DNA from: Salminus brasiliensis
Lineage: Eukaryota > Chordata > Actinopteri > Characiformes > Bryconidae
Reading direction: 5' to 3'
NCBI RefSeq assembly: GCF_030463535.1
Contig: NC_132900.1
Coordinates: 25,072,456 to 25,136,455 of the forward strand
Length of the DNA: 64,000 nucleotides
Below the pieces are notes generated by a model. That model worked only from the letters and a program-made list of their open reading frames with translations. It was not told the DNA's origin and did no database searches. The stretch's first letter is position 1, and each line of letters begins with the position of its first letter. The translations under genes were made by a program, and so were the position numbers. Shown here piece after piece: positions 34,102-48,083 of the stretch.

Positions 34102-37100
34102 CTGCGGAAAAAAGAAAACATGAGAGGTTGAGTTATTTGAACATTAGCATTTTTTTTTAAAATTAGTACTGCGAAAAGGTCAAAGGTGGAAAGAATGAGA
34201 TATTAGTGGTAATGTTCATTATTGTATGTCTGTATAGATATTTACTGGAGCTCCAGGTGCTGCCGCTCCTGCGAAAGGCGGCCTCATCATAGGCTGACCC
34301 ATCATCATAGGCTGACCCATCATGGGAGCTCCAGCACCAGCAGTCGGAGGCTTCAGAGGTAGAGAGACACAGAGAAATAGAGAGAGAGAGAGAGATATGC
34401 CTAAGGTCACACGCTGAACACAAATTTGGGTCATAAAGATCAGAACTCGTTCTCCTCACCATGCTGAATCCAGGCTGTGCTCCAATGGCAGATGGCAAGG
34501 TTCCAGCAGGGGGCGCTCCAGCGGCAGGTGAGCCCCAGCTGGTGGGCGCAACCTGTGGAGTCCAGTTAGCGCCGCCGGTCAGCTTTTTCTCGTCCCTGCA
34601 TCAAAAGTAAGAGCACTCGTCAAGTTCATCAACAAGACCCTCCAGGCCCAACAATTTAATGTATTACTTCCTTATTTATTTATTCATTAAAATCTCCATA
34701 AAATAAAGAACTCAAAATGGCCTCAGTTAATGGGACTGAGCTCTAAAGGATTCTTCTGTGGGCCAGGAATTGATTGGTCATTTCACTCTAAACAATTCAG
34801 ACTACATGAACAGATCAATAACCTAGCTGGTCAGGCTGAGCCATTCACTCAGAAATGGCAGCTGACATCACATATAAACTAGACTATACACACACATACA
34901 CAGTAAGAAATACCATACTCTTACTTTTTCTGGTTTCCCATTCCCAAATCTGCAAAAAAAAAAGGAAATGGGTCAGAAACTTTTAACCGGACAATCCAGG
35001 TCACCATGCATCTTTCTCAGACAGAGGATATTTGGTTTATTACATCACACACAGGGTGGATTATAGTGAACTAGTTATAAATTAAATCATGAGTCAAAAA
35101 CCTCTGTAAAAATACCTCAAAACAAAAATAAAAGATAAAACCTTGTACAATAAATGCTGTTATTACTGTTTTGTCAGAAGAGACAACTGGTATTATTTTA
35201 ATATGTGCTTTAAGATGGCAAGATGTTACTAAAACCATTAAACCATTAAACACAAGCTCAGTCAGCTGACAAACAGACAAACACCACAGCTAGTTCAGTT
35301 GAACATCTGCAAGCCAGGTTTTTGATTGCTGACTAATAAAGTAGGGTCACAAACACATAATTAAGACTTTTTAGGCTTTAGGTTGCACCCTTAATCTGCA
35401 CACCTACGTTCCTCTGCTAGCTTGCTAGTTAGGAAGCTTATGACTACAGGGCTAGCAACAATAAACAATGAAAATAAAGTCAATACAACAGAGGTTTCAA
35501 CCATAGATCATGGCCAGAAAAAGGGATTACTTACATGCATACATTATGTTTAAACTTCTAATGCTAAAGATAATGTTAAGCATTGTAATCCTAAATCCAA
35601 AGGTTTTTTTTTTGGTCCATTTTGGTTGCTGACCAAGCATATAAACTTTATATCAACGTTTTAGTGATTCTACGCTGCAGGGATTAATGATGAATCAATA
35701 ATGCGTTTATAATTGAATGTATATTTGCTATCTGGGATGTTTACATGTAGAGCTGATCAACAGGGTCCAGCCCTTCAGCAAAAAGAGCCAAGCAGCTAGT
35801 TACACCGCAAGTGGAGGAGGGCTGACGTGGAAAGTGCCCCTCGACGTGGACAGAACAAAATTAAAATCATGTTTTTTTGTGCATTTTTGAGCCAAATGCT
35901 ACAAACAATTCATTCTATTCATAGCGATGGTAGCCTGGTCTAGTGTGACTGGAAATAACTGCCAGGCGGCGCTGCAATGATGGTTGCCAAATGAACAGAC
36001 TTGCCTATGAGGACTTCAGTGGATTATTGGAACTGAAAAATCAGCTCCTTGTTCTCTCCTCCTGCTAAAAGTAGACACTTTTGTAACATTGATATGTTGC
36101 ATTCACTTCTGTTACACCTTCCAGCTTCTTTATAGTGCTATCATTAACACCACCCTTCTTTAGCTGGCAACTGCTTTCAGATAGTCTTAAGACATTTTTG
36201 ATGGTCAGGGTGGTTGACCTGGTCATCCAGGGGAAAACTGTGTTGATTGGTTAGCACTTGACCAGCATAACACATGTTTTCATGAGTTTACTGGTCTAAC
36301 AGCATGACCAACTTGACCAAACCCTAGCCTGAGCTACTGTCTGTTATAGGACATACTTCCGACAAGGTTTGCAAGTGATGAGTCCAGGTCTCCGCTGATG
36401 GCTTTGGGTTGCGGAGCTGCAGTGGGCATCATGGTAGGCATCAAAGTGGGCATCATGGTGGGAGCAGCAGCTGGCATTACTGATGGAGCCGGTGTTGCAG
36501 CCACTGGGGTCCCTCCGGTACTCTGGGGCGTTATGGTGGGCATGAGGAGGTCACCTAACCCATCAAAAACTGCAGAAACATGGACAACAGGGTCAGCTTA
36601 GGACACAGGCACACATTAACACATCAGAATCTCATCACAGAACAGCAGAACTCATTAAGATATAGCATGTTTACCCACACAGAACAGGTAAAACTCTAAA
36701 ACAGTATATACTAGGTGGAATGTGTCAAACCCACTTAAGAAAAGGGAACAGACTTATACTCCAGTGTTTTTCAACTAAGCCCTGATCAGACTCCCAACCA
36801 CTCCACAGTTTTAGCTGTTGATAATCATCTGACCACCTGGTCCAGGTGTGCTGAGAAGAAAATGTAAAAGTGAACTAGCTGTGAGTCTCTGAGGGACAAA
36901 CCTGGTAAACAGTCGTAATAGCAACCATAGAATATACAGCAGGTCATCCTAACAGACACATTTAGTGCATAGCATGCACAAGAAACCCTGATCACTACAA
37001 GTCACACACACACATATACATCACATGCTGTACAACACTTTTTATAGCTATTTATCTATTCATGCTTCGCCCACAACATGTTCTTTCATAGTAGCTGTTA

Positions 37101-39572
37101 CTAGGTTGGGCAAGCTTTACAGAATGCTGGTAAAAAACCCCTAATGAGAGACAGCATTGAAGTGGAGCTGAAGAGGAGCTACAATCTCTCATTAGGGTGA
37201 AAATTAATAACACTGTAAATGTAGGTATTGTGATATACACTGATGTGGAGCAACAGTCTATCATTAGGGTAAATATTAATAACACTGTAAATGTAGGTAT
37301 TGTGATATACACTGAGGCGGATCTACAGTCTCTCATTAGGGTGAATATTAATAACACTGTAAATGTAGGTATAGTGATATACACTGAGGTGGAGCTACAG
37401 TCTCTCATTAGGGTGAATATTAATAACACTGTAAATGTAGGTATTGTGATATACACTGAGGCGGATCTACAGTCTCTCATTAGGGTGAATATCAATAACA
37501 CTGTAAATGTAGGTATTGTGATATACACAGAGGTGGAGCTACAGGCTCTCATTAGGGTGAATATTAATAACACTGTAAATGTAGGTATTGTGGTATACAC
37601 TAAGGCGGAGCTACAGTCTCTCATTAGGGTGAATATTAATAACACTGTAAATGTAGGTATTGTGATATACACTGAGGTTGAGCTACAGTCTCTCATTAGG
37701 GTGAATATTAATAACACTGTAAATGTAGGTATTGTGATATACACTGAGGTTGAGCTACAGTCTCTCATTAGGGTGAATATTAATAACACTGTAAATGTAG
37801 GTATTGTGATATACACTGAGGTTGAGCTACAGTCTCTCATTAGGGTGAATATTAATAACACTCTAAATGTAGGTATTGTAATATACACTGAGGTTGAGCT
37901 ACAGTCTCATTAGGGTGAATATTAATAACACTCTAAATGTAGGTATTGTGATATACACTGAGGTGGAGCTACAGTCTCTCATTAGGGTGAATATTAATAA
38001 CACTGTAAATGTAGGTATTGTGATATACACTGGAGTTGGAGGTGGAGTAACAGTCTCTCACTAGTGTCAACAGCAAAAGTAAATAGCAACAGTATTTACA
38101 AAAGAACACGCTTGTGGGAGGAGCCTGTAGAGGGGAGTATCTGAAGCTGAACAAAGGACCTGACAGACACCACACAGTAGCTCCACTGTAACTCTGTTTC
38201 AGGAGCTTATACCATTCATTTCAATATCTTTCATTATTCCATTTTCAGGGAGGGAGAGGGAGAGTTGGGAGCTGCAGGTGCGGGACAGCAAGAGGGTAAC
38301 GACAGGAGCATTCCCAGCATTCCATTCACTAAAATGCCACATAGCTCATGCTGCAAAAGCCTGTGGGGAAAAAAGCTTGGGAACTCACCCCAGAGTCCAA
38401 AGAGGACACAAATCAGTGAGTTAGCAGAGTGAGAGAGAAAAGGCAAAGGAAAGAAAGAAAAAGAAAAAGAAAAGAAGGAATAAACGTAGAGAGATTAAAA
38501 GAGAAAGAACGAGCGAGTACAAAAGAGAAACAACAGAAAGAGAGAGAGAGAGTAAAAGAGAGAGAGCAGTGAGAGCAGCAGCAGTGCAGTTAACAGAGAT
38601 GGAGAGCAGATAAAGAGAGAGAAGAAAACTGGCAAAACAGAGAGAGAGAGAGAGGGGAGAGAGAGAGTAGTGTGCACACAGTGCCAGCCTGTCAGTGTAA
38701 CGTAAGAAAAGCAGTGAACACAGCAGCGGTCATGCAGAAAGCGAAATGCTCAGCATCAGCGCCGCGACACAGCTGGACCCTTTGCTGGCCCTGCTGATCC
38801 CTTGACCCAGTTTGTGTTTAACTGTTTATCCCACAGACGGGAGGTGACCTCACCTGACGGGTCGAAACCTCCGGAGGGTGCCGCGGAGGAAGGTGCAGTG
38901 TCAGCTGCTGTGGAGGCCGGAGGGCTGGAGGCAAAGGCATCGAAGCCAGACTCCAGCAAGTCAGCCTGGGCTCCGGATGGCACGGGTGCAACCGGAGGGA
39001 CTGTGGGGGCCACCGGTGAAATTAGACCTGCGGACAGATATCAGAACCAACACATAAACATACATTATAATACACACACACACTCTATAATTAGTACACT
39101 TGTGAAAAGTAATTATTTATAATAATTACTATTATTAATAACATAATAATTATAAAAAATAATAATATAAATTACAATAAATTAACATTTATTATAATAC
39201 AAATATAATTGTATATTATGTGATAAGGTTACAATTGTATACATTCTTATGAATCACATGATAATTAATAATTAATGTAAACTGAATGTATTATTGCAAT
39301 AATACTAATTAAGGAAATAATAGCAACAGCCAGAATAATGAGTAATCATTAATAACTGTTGAATATGAATAATATTGAGGTTTAATTGTTACAACAACAA
39401 CAACAATGTAATAATAATATTATTATTATCAATAATAATAATGTTATTGTAATTCTTACAGTTATTATAAATGCTACCGTATATTATTCTAAAAAACATT
39501 TAGTTAAGACTATAAAAATTAATAATTACTATAAAATGTAGAAGTTATAACATAAATATTATTATTATTATT

Positions 39573-39609
<37 letters not shown>

Positions 39610-42600
39610 TTAATATTACTATTCTGGAAAAAAACTATGAGGACTTTTTTTTTTTTACCTCCAAGGAGATCTCCAGCAACTGCTGTACTTTGAGTCTCAG
39701 GAAGAGGGTCCCCAAAAGCATCTAGGATACATCAGCAACCGCAGTCATCAGCAACCACAGCCATGGCAACCACAAGGTCCACAGCATCCACAGCATTTGC
39801 AGCGTGCAGCAGGAGAAAGGGGGTAATTAGAATAAACACTGGATAGCGGCCAGAGAGAAAGAGTGAGCCCGCACCACAATTACACTCACAAAGCACAGGG
39901 ACTATAAAAACCATGAAAATGTTGCATAAACAAGTTCAGGTTTCAGTGTGTTCACTGTGGTGCTGACGGAGTTCGTTTAAACCAGGCTCATTACTGTGTT
40001 CCTCCAGATCTGAGATGCTGTAAACTGAGTTCAGTTAATCAGACAGTTAAACCACATAACCACCAACTCTAACTCTAACTACACCTAGACATGTCTCAGA
40101 CTGTGCAGGTCATGTAGCTGGTCAGATAGTCTGTGTGTGTGAGCTGCATGGTTGTGTGAGGGTCACACACCCAGCAGATCCAGAACAGGAGCCTCAGGTT
40201 TGGGAGGAGATGCAGGAGCTGGAGCCGGAGCTGGAACCGAAGCGGGAACTGAAGCTGGAGTAGCGGCTGGAGCAGCAACCAGAGATGGAGCCGGAGCGAT
40301 GAAGGAGTCTGAGAAAGAGAGGAAAAAGAAGTGAGAGAGGAGAAAGAAAGAAAGAGAGAGAAAGAGTTTCTATTGCAGCAGACTGGGGCAGATGAGGCTG
40401 GTTGTGATTAGCATGTTAGCTCTGGGCAAGCATGTTAAAGCACCACAATGTAGCATTTTACCTTAAGATAGCAGCTTGAAAATCACTGTGATGCTAATAA
40501 TAAGAATATTGAATAGTGAATCATTGCTCCACCGGGCTCGGCACGCTGCTAACTGCAGTGTATCACTTTGGTGAAGCGGGCAGAACAACGCTCGCCTCGC
40601 CAGAACTGCGTAACACTGCATAACCCGAGTCGTGTTTGTGTAAAATTCAGTAACATTACTGTACCACGTCAGACCTCACACTTCTTTCACTTTCAGTGAT
40701 GGTGCTAAATCGCTCAGCTTGTCCAGAACAGCGTATCCTTTAGTGGTGGCTCAACGTTAAATGACACCTCCCTACTGTAGGGGGAGCCCAGAAGCTAGTG
40801 TTGCATGATAGCCTGGGTAGGGCCTTAGCTCGCGGTAAGTGCATTAGTTCAAAGTGCATGTTGCTTCATGGTAACTATGAACTAGCATGCTAGCCTTGGC
40901 TCAAATGATCCTCCTAGGGTTTTTACATTTTGTTACACTGAATTGGCATCTGAATTAGACTGGCCAACTGGTAAAACTGGTCATACTGATAGAGCTAAAC
41001 TGCTCAATCAACTTAACCAGCTTGCTTACCAGCACCAGGGCATGTTTTCTTAAGCTTAGACCAGCTTAGATCATCTGAAAGCTAGTGCTGACAATCTAAT
41101 ACTGAACTGCTCCAAAGCTACAGATGGCTAGCCTAATGCTAATATAGCCTACGCACTGAAAGTGGCTAATTAACAAGCTAGCAAACTACTAACTTACTAG
41201 CTAACTAGTTCTATGACCAAGTGGGCTGGTCTAGATAAAAGTCCAGGGTTGAATGTAGTTCTCAGTCCCGTCATGCTCCCAAGAACAGGGCTAACACTTA
41301 GATGGTCATGCCCAAACGTAGTTGAAGTCCACCTTGAGGTCATCAGCCATTGCTTTTCTTTAAACTTCTACAACAAGCATTTCCACTACTCATCGTAATG
41401 AACAGTATCTCATGTGGACAACATGTTTAAACCTATGTAAAAGAAAAAAGTGCAGAGGAACAGAGTCAAATCAAAGTGAAACAACACACTGGGGATATCT
41501 GTACAAGCCCAGAAACTGAAGGGAGTAAAGAGAAAAAGAGATCCACAGAGTTGAGAGAAAAGGCTGAGGACACACTCACCCGATAAAAGGTCACCAGTGA
41601 CTGAAGCCTCAGGCAAGGGCGAAGGCCCCCGAGAGACAGCAGGAAGGTCTTCATCAGAGCAGTAGATAATAGTGACGTTTTTTTGGAGAAAACAGAACGA
41701 GCGTGAGGAATCGCGAAAGTGTAGAAAGAACAGCACACCGAATATTCAGACAGACACTCATGCTTCTGGAGGCAAGAACATGCACAAGTCCAAGTTTCAC
41801 TATGAGGACAAACCAAGACGTGGTGGGAAAAAGAACAGATGCTGGAGGGAGGAAGAAGACAAGACGATAGGAGACGAGACGTTGCCAGACCGCGGTTATA
41901 AAAAGGCCGTAGTTAGCGATTCAGTACTCCGGTGACTACGAGTCTGAGGTGCAGTAGCTCATAACTGCAGGTAACAGTGGACTGTGTGAGAGGTGGTTTT
42001 TGAGCTGATGCAGTGCTGTAGTACCGAAGTGGATTTCCTATTCTTTAGGTGTCCGTAATCGCCCTCGCAAAGTATCTGGAACTACTTCTTCCAGATATGT
42101 ATATCCTCACTGTTGAGCAAAAACCACTTGTATCTCCAACAAATTTTAATGGAAGTCAATGTAAAAAGATTTTTGAGCATTTCTATTGGTCCATTCATAA
42201 TGAATAGAATTTGTATTATGTCAAAAAATCAAGGGGCTCTAAGTGGCTCACTGGTCTAATGCGCATCCACTATGGTGGTTCTTGTCATCAGCGGCCAGTT
42301 TGCCATGCTGGCGAAGTCTCCTAGTGTCAGGAGCATTGCTAGTGCTAGGAGGAGATATCAAGGGGTAGGTTAATTGTCAGTATTAAATTGGGAGAAACCA
42401 ACAATTTTTTTGCGCAATAGTGACAATTTATATGAATTTTTATTTTTCACCAACACTCATTCGTACTCAAGCAACTTAAATATATTTGGCGCTACTCAAA
42501 TATATTTTCTTAAAGATATTTACATTTAATTTTACAGCTGTCTTGTTTTGTAACCCTAGCAAAAAGAAAAATGCACCTAATATAATACATTGATTAGTAA

Positions 42601-45600
42601 ATATATTGGCAAATGTATGTACATTAAAATATGTACTAAAATATGTAAAACAAATACATCATATTATGATTTCATCAAATGCTTTCATGTAAACTTTGAT
42701 CTATACAACCAATTTATTTTTTATTAAAACATTACTGTGAATTATACTTTTAGCTACATTTTAGTTTCATTTAATGTAATATACTTTGTGTTTTCAAGTA
42801 GAATTTTGCATTGACATTTTTGCAGTGTATTAAAAACAGCTTAAACCACTCTGTAGTGCATAACAAATATATTTGTAAATTCTGTACTACACGTTTTAAT
42901 ATTAAATAAAAAAGTGTAGTACATATGTATATTTGGAACATATTAAAAAGTATACTACAGAATTTACAAATATATTTGTTATGCACTACAGAGTGGTTTA
43001 AGCTGTTTTAATACACTGCAAAAATGTCAATGCAAAATTCTACTTGAAAACACAAAGTATGTTAAATTAATTTACTTAAAAAGTACAGACAATACAAAAC
43101 ATTTTTGTAGAATTAAAGTATAGATAATATATATAATTTTAGCACTTTTTAAATGCACTCATTATTATTGTGGCTACAAGTACACTTTAGTGCATTGTAG
43201 CATAATAAAGTTATGGGTTAATGAGTCTACTTTTTTCACTAGGGAACACAAACACAAATTTCGGCTTCAAAATGTGTCTTGGGTCATTTTCAAATGTAAA
43301 ACTTGATATCGATCAAGTTTCAGGTTCAAGGTTGTGCTATGACGCTGTGCTGTGTGTTAGTTTGAGCTCTCATAAAGCCAACATTTCCAAAATTCTGAAA
43401 CAAGCAAAAACACTTGAAGGCATGAATCTCTACACCCCAGATTTACAGCCAACAGAACCCTGAATTGCTAACTGCAGGCACTCATCACCACGGCAGACGT
43501 TGGACAGAGGAAAGTGGAAACGTCTCCTGTACCTGCACCAAACAGGTCTACGTTAGCAGTGGGTGTAACGGCAGCTTTGGACTCTGTGGTGGCGCTTTGC
43601 TCAGGCACAGAATCAAACATATCTACGAACAAGGACACACATGTGCATTACGCTTCAAAACCTGCGCATCATATATTATAACGCCATCTGGTTCTGAGAG
43701 ACACGGAAACATTCACAGGAGTGAAGCAAACAGAGCTCGCATTAGTCACACAAGTGCATTGGCATCTTCTATGCAAAACATACTAAAAGAAATCCAAATA
43801 AATAAACAGTAGATCAAAAGTGCACTAGAGTGCTGGGAACAAGACAGGAATTTTTCTCCCAAAAACGCAGGCAATGCTAATAATGAATGACAGCCAGTAG
43901 CTATGTTAGCCATATTAGCATTTTTGGGTGAAATAGTCCTTTTGTTTAGCAGGCAAACCCTGGATGAGAGGGGTTTGATAGTGGCAGTGCAAGACAACTC
44001 TCCATTGGTTTGACCAAAGGAAGTGCAATTCTACAGGCCACACGTGAATCTAAGACTTTGACCACCTGTCCAACAACACAAGCTCTCCAGGACACTGTTT
44101 TACGACTCGCATTACTTTGGAGATAAAAGTACTAAATTATTAGACTTAATTCAATACACAAACAACCATCAGACAATACATTCAGCAGACTAGAAACAAG
44201 TATGTCGCTTGTGATTAGTGTATTACAGTAGCTCAGAGCTAGCATGTTGGCTTAGGGCCTTAGCTCATGGTTAGCATGTTGGTTCCCATTTACCACTTCA
44301 ACTCATGGTGTGTGTGACTGTGGTCATTAGATTAGTTAGACTGTAGTGCCAATCACACAGTGCCTTAGAATTTGTTGTTGTTAGAAAATGTGTTGTCAGC
44401 TTCATGTTGTATTTAGGTCTGTTTTGGCCGTTATGCTGCTTCTTGAAGCAATTATGACATCAAGCTTAGATTAGTAAGACTGTAGTGCCCTAGACTATGT
44501 TTAGCATAGCAGTTTGTGGTTAGCGAATTAGCTTTTTGAAAATGCTCAGGTGGGTGGAGGTGTTTGAAACTGATCTCCAGGGTTAAGGTCTTTGAAAATG
44601 CTCTCCAGAGTGGAGTTTTTAAAAAAGGCTCCAGGGTGGAGGTTTTTAAAAATGCTCTAGGGTGGAGGTTTGTGAAGAGTGTAGGTCATATACAAATGTT
44701 CCAGGGTAGAAGTTTTTAAAAATGTTTTATGGTGTATATATGCAGAAGTTTGCACATCCCTGTTCAAATGACATGTTGTGTTGGTGTTATGCCTGTAAAT
44801 AAGATAATAAATCATCTACAGGAAACTTGAATCTGACCATTTCTGCACAATTTAGACACACTTTCTATTTATTTACTAAAATTAACATATTGGAAATAAA
44901 TGGAACTTTACATGAATTTGTTGCATATTAAAATGTGCAGAAGTGTGTTTCTGCAGAGGATGTGACTTGTTTACACTCCAACGATCAAAATCAACGATGC
45001 AAATATTTGATTATTAAATAAATAGTATATACTTACAATATATTACATCATGGGACGGCTTAGATAAGCTCAGTTTGGTTTATCAGGTGGTCAAGTTTGC
45101 GATTCAACTTATTGCCCTTTCTTTTAATAATGTGAATAAATTCATCAAAACAATAGAAATGATAGCAAAATAATAACTGTAATAATGTAGGGAAAGCCGG
45201 CTAAGTTATTAGTCATAATGCAAAGGAATGAGAAGTGAGAGAGAGAGATAGACAGAGATAGAGAGACAAATAGACAGAGATAGAGAGATAGAGAGAGAGA
45301 GGTAGAAAAAGAATGAACGCAGACTCTTTACCACCAAAGATGTCTAGTGGCGGAGCAGCCGCTGACTCTGTGGCTGTGGTTGTGGTGGGGGTGGTGGGAT
45401 CAGCAGGGGCGCTGGGGGCAGCAGCGGGGTCACTGGGGACGATGCTCGGCTCTCCGTTAGCTGGGCTTTCTGCAGCAGTGCTGCCCTCTGCTGGCTTCAT
45501 GGCAAAAAGGTCCAGCTCTGGAGCAACTTCCACACTCCCTTCAGAGGGAGCCCAGGGGTCTTTGGGGTGGGGTGGGGGGAATGGTGGGAGAAATGGAGGG

Positions 45601-48040
45601 CAGATGGTGGGGTGTTTAAAAACAACAAATGCTGCAAATAAAGAGGCTTACTGAAATCGCACGACTTCAGGAGAACCAGACGTCAGGGAGACAGGAATGA
45701 AATGGTTCTAAAGGGCTCATATTCTCCATGTTTGCGTCAAGCAGAAAAGGTTCAGTTTTCTGAGATATGAGCCCTTTAAAACACGTACAGTCACTGTACA
45801 ACAACAGTAACTGATGCCTTTCACATTATCACTACAACCGTAAACACAGTTTGGCTCCCCTTAAAAAAGCGAAATGACCATCAATTAGTACTAATTAAAC
45901 ATATTGGTAAAGACACCTAAAAAAAGACTAGGGTTTTAGTCCTCTTTATGCTGTGTGGAATAAACAATGTCATGTGTACTTGTCACAGTCATATGCCCAA
46001 CAATCTTGTGGCGCAGCAAGGGCACACAACAAAGGCTGTGTGAAAATAAAGTGAAAGGCCTTCACACACCGAACACTGTTTATTTGTGTGATTTATTCAC
46101 ACTGGCGTCACATAACACAATATAATATTATCTGAAATATTTCTGCGTCCATGGGGACAGCTGCCGTGGCGACAACCAAGATGACCGACTGGATGTGTCC
46201 CAGCATCCAGATCTTTTTGACAAACGTCAAAACTAATCCTAACTCTAGTGTGTGTTTAATGTGCAGTTATTGAGATCAGACGGCGTTTACTGTGAGTTTA
46301 GCGAGCATACGTGTGTTTAGTGTGCTTAAATGTGTGTTTTGCTAGTGTGGACCCCAGGGTGCAAACTCAGTGGGATTTGGAACGAGGTTCAGGGTGGCTT
46401 GAGGAGGGTCCATGAAGCCTTGCCCTACTTAGCTTAGGTGAACGATGAGATGAGAGGGAGGAAGCTGGTGTTGGTGCAAAGCTGGAGTAGACATAAGTGG
46501 AGTAGAATTGTGAGGTATATATAGTCGACTAGGCGTGGTCCATCTCCCAAATCCGTATTTCATCATTTTACTTAGTCTGTGATCATTTAGTTTAATGTGC
46601 ACTTTATGTGTTTAGTATGTGTTGTGTGTTAGTGTACATTAAATGTGTGTTTATGTGTGTTTAAATGTGAGTTTGGTGTGTTAATAATGTGTGATAATTG
46701 TGCTTAAGGTACTCTTTGTGTACACACTCTAGTGTGTATTTAGTGTGTGTGTGGCGTTAGTGTGTATTTAGGGTGTGTCAGTGCGTGTTTGGTGTTAGTG
46801 TGTATTTAGTGTGTATTTCGTGTGTGTTTGGTGTTAGTGTGTATTTAGGGTGTCAGTGCGTGTTTGGTGTTAGTGTGTATTTAGGGTGTGTCAGTGCATG
46901 TTTGGTGTTAGTGTGTGTCAATGCATGTTTGGTGTTAGTGTGTATTTAGTGTGTTTTTAGGGTGTCAGTGCGTGTTTGGTGTTAGTGTGTATTTAGTGTG
47001 TATTAGTGCGTGTTTGGTGTTAGTGTGTATTTAGTGTGTGTCAGTGCGTGTTTGGTGTTAGTGTGTATTTAGTGTGTGTCAGTGCGTGTTTGGTGTTAGT
47101 GTGTATTTAGTGTGTTTTTAGGGTGTGTCAGTACGTGTTTGGTGTTAGTGTGTATTTAGTGTGTATTTAGTGTGTGTCAGTGCATGTTTGGTGTTAGTGT
47201 GTATTTAGTGTGTTTTTAGGGTGTGTCAGTACATGTTTGGTGTTAGTGTGTATTTAGTGTGTATTTAGTGTGTGTCAGTGCATGTTTGGTGTTAGTGTGT
47301 ATTTAGTGTGTATTTAGGGTGTGTCAGTGCATGTTTGGTGTTAGTGTGTATTTAGTGTGTTTTTAGGGTGTGTCAGTGCGTGTTTGGTGTTAGTGCATAT
47401 TTAGTGTGTGTTTGGTGTTACTGTGTAATTATTGTACGATACTGTGTGCGTAGTGTGTTATTCTAAATATTCTCTGCTTTATTTACGCGTCATGTCTGTG
47501 TGTTAAGTGTGTGACGGCCTTCACACCAACACTGTATCCCTCTGATCAGCTTTCAGCTTTCCCCTTAATACAGTGCAGTTTGACTGTCAGACTGAATCGG
47601 ACTGACTGAAACACAGGTGGAGTTAAAGGTGGAGGGAGAAGAGAACAGAAGAGGGGCTGTCCTGATGAGTCTTACTATGAGGATAGTAAGAGGAGGCGGC
47701 GGGGGGAGCTGAGCGCAGCGCGAGCATCTTCAACTACTTAAGCCATGTGATCAAAGCAAAAACCGCAGGAGGTGTGCGGATGTAGACGTCAGATCATCCA
47801 CACACACAAACTAAGACTAGTGTAACCATGTTCTATCACACCACACTCATTCTCACACACACACACACACACACACACACTAATCCCGGCGTTTGCACCC
47901 ACCAGATCCGGCACATGCATCGGCAGCGGCTGCAGGAGGCCCGCCATCAGCTGGCCCGTCGCCTGGGGAGGGGGCAAACGCGTCTGCAGCACCACACAGG
48001 CAAAACAAACAAACAAATCCAGCCAAAGAATAGAGAGGAT

Positions 48041-48083
<43 letters not shown>

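Noticed and set aside
37052..37913. 278- and 238-codon frames on opposite strands
   Set aside because: By-product of a 72-bp tandem repeat inside a SNAP91 intron.
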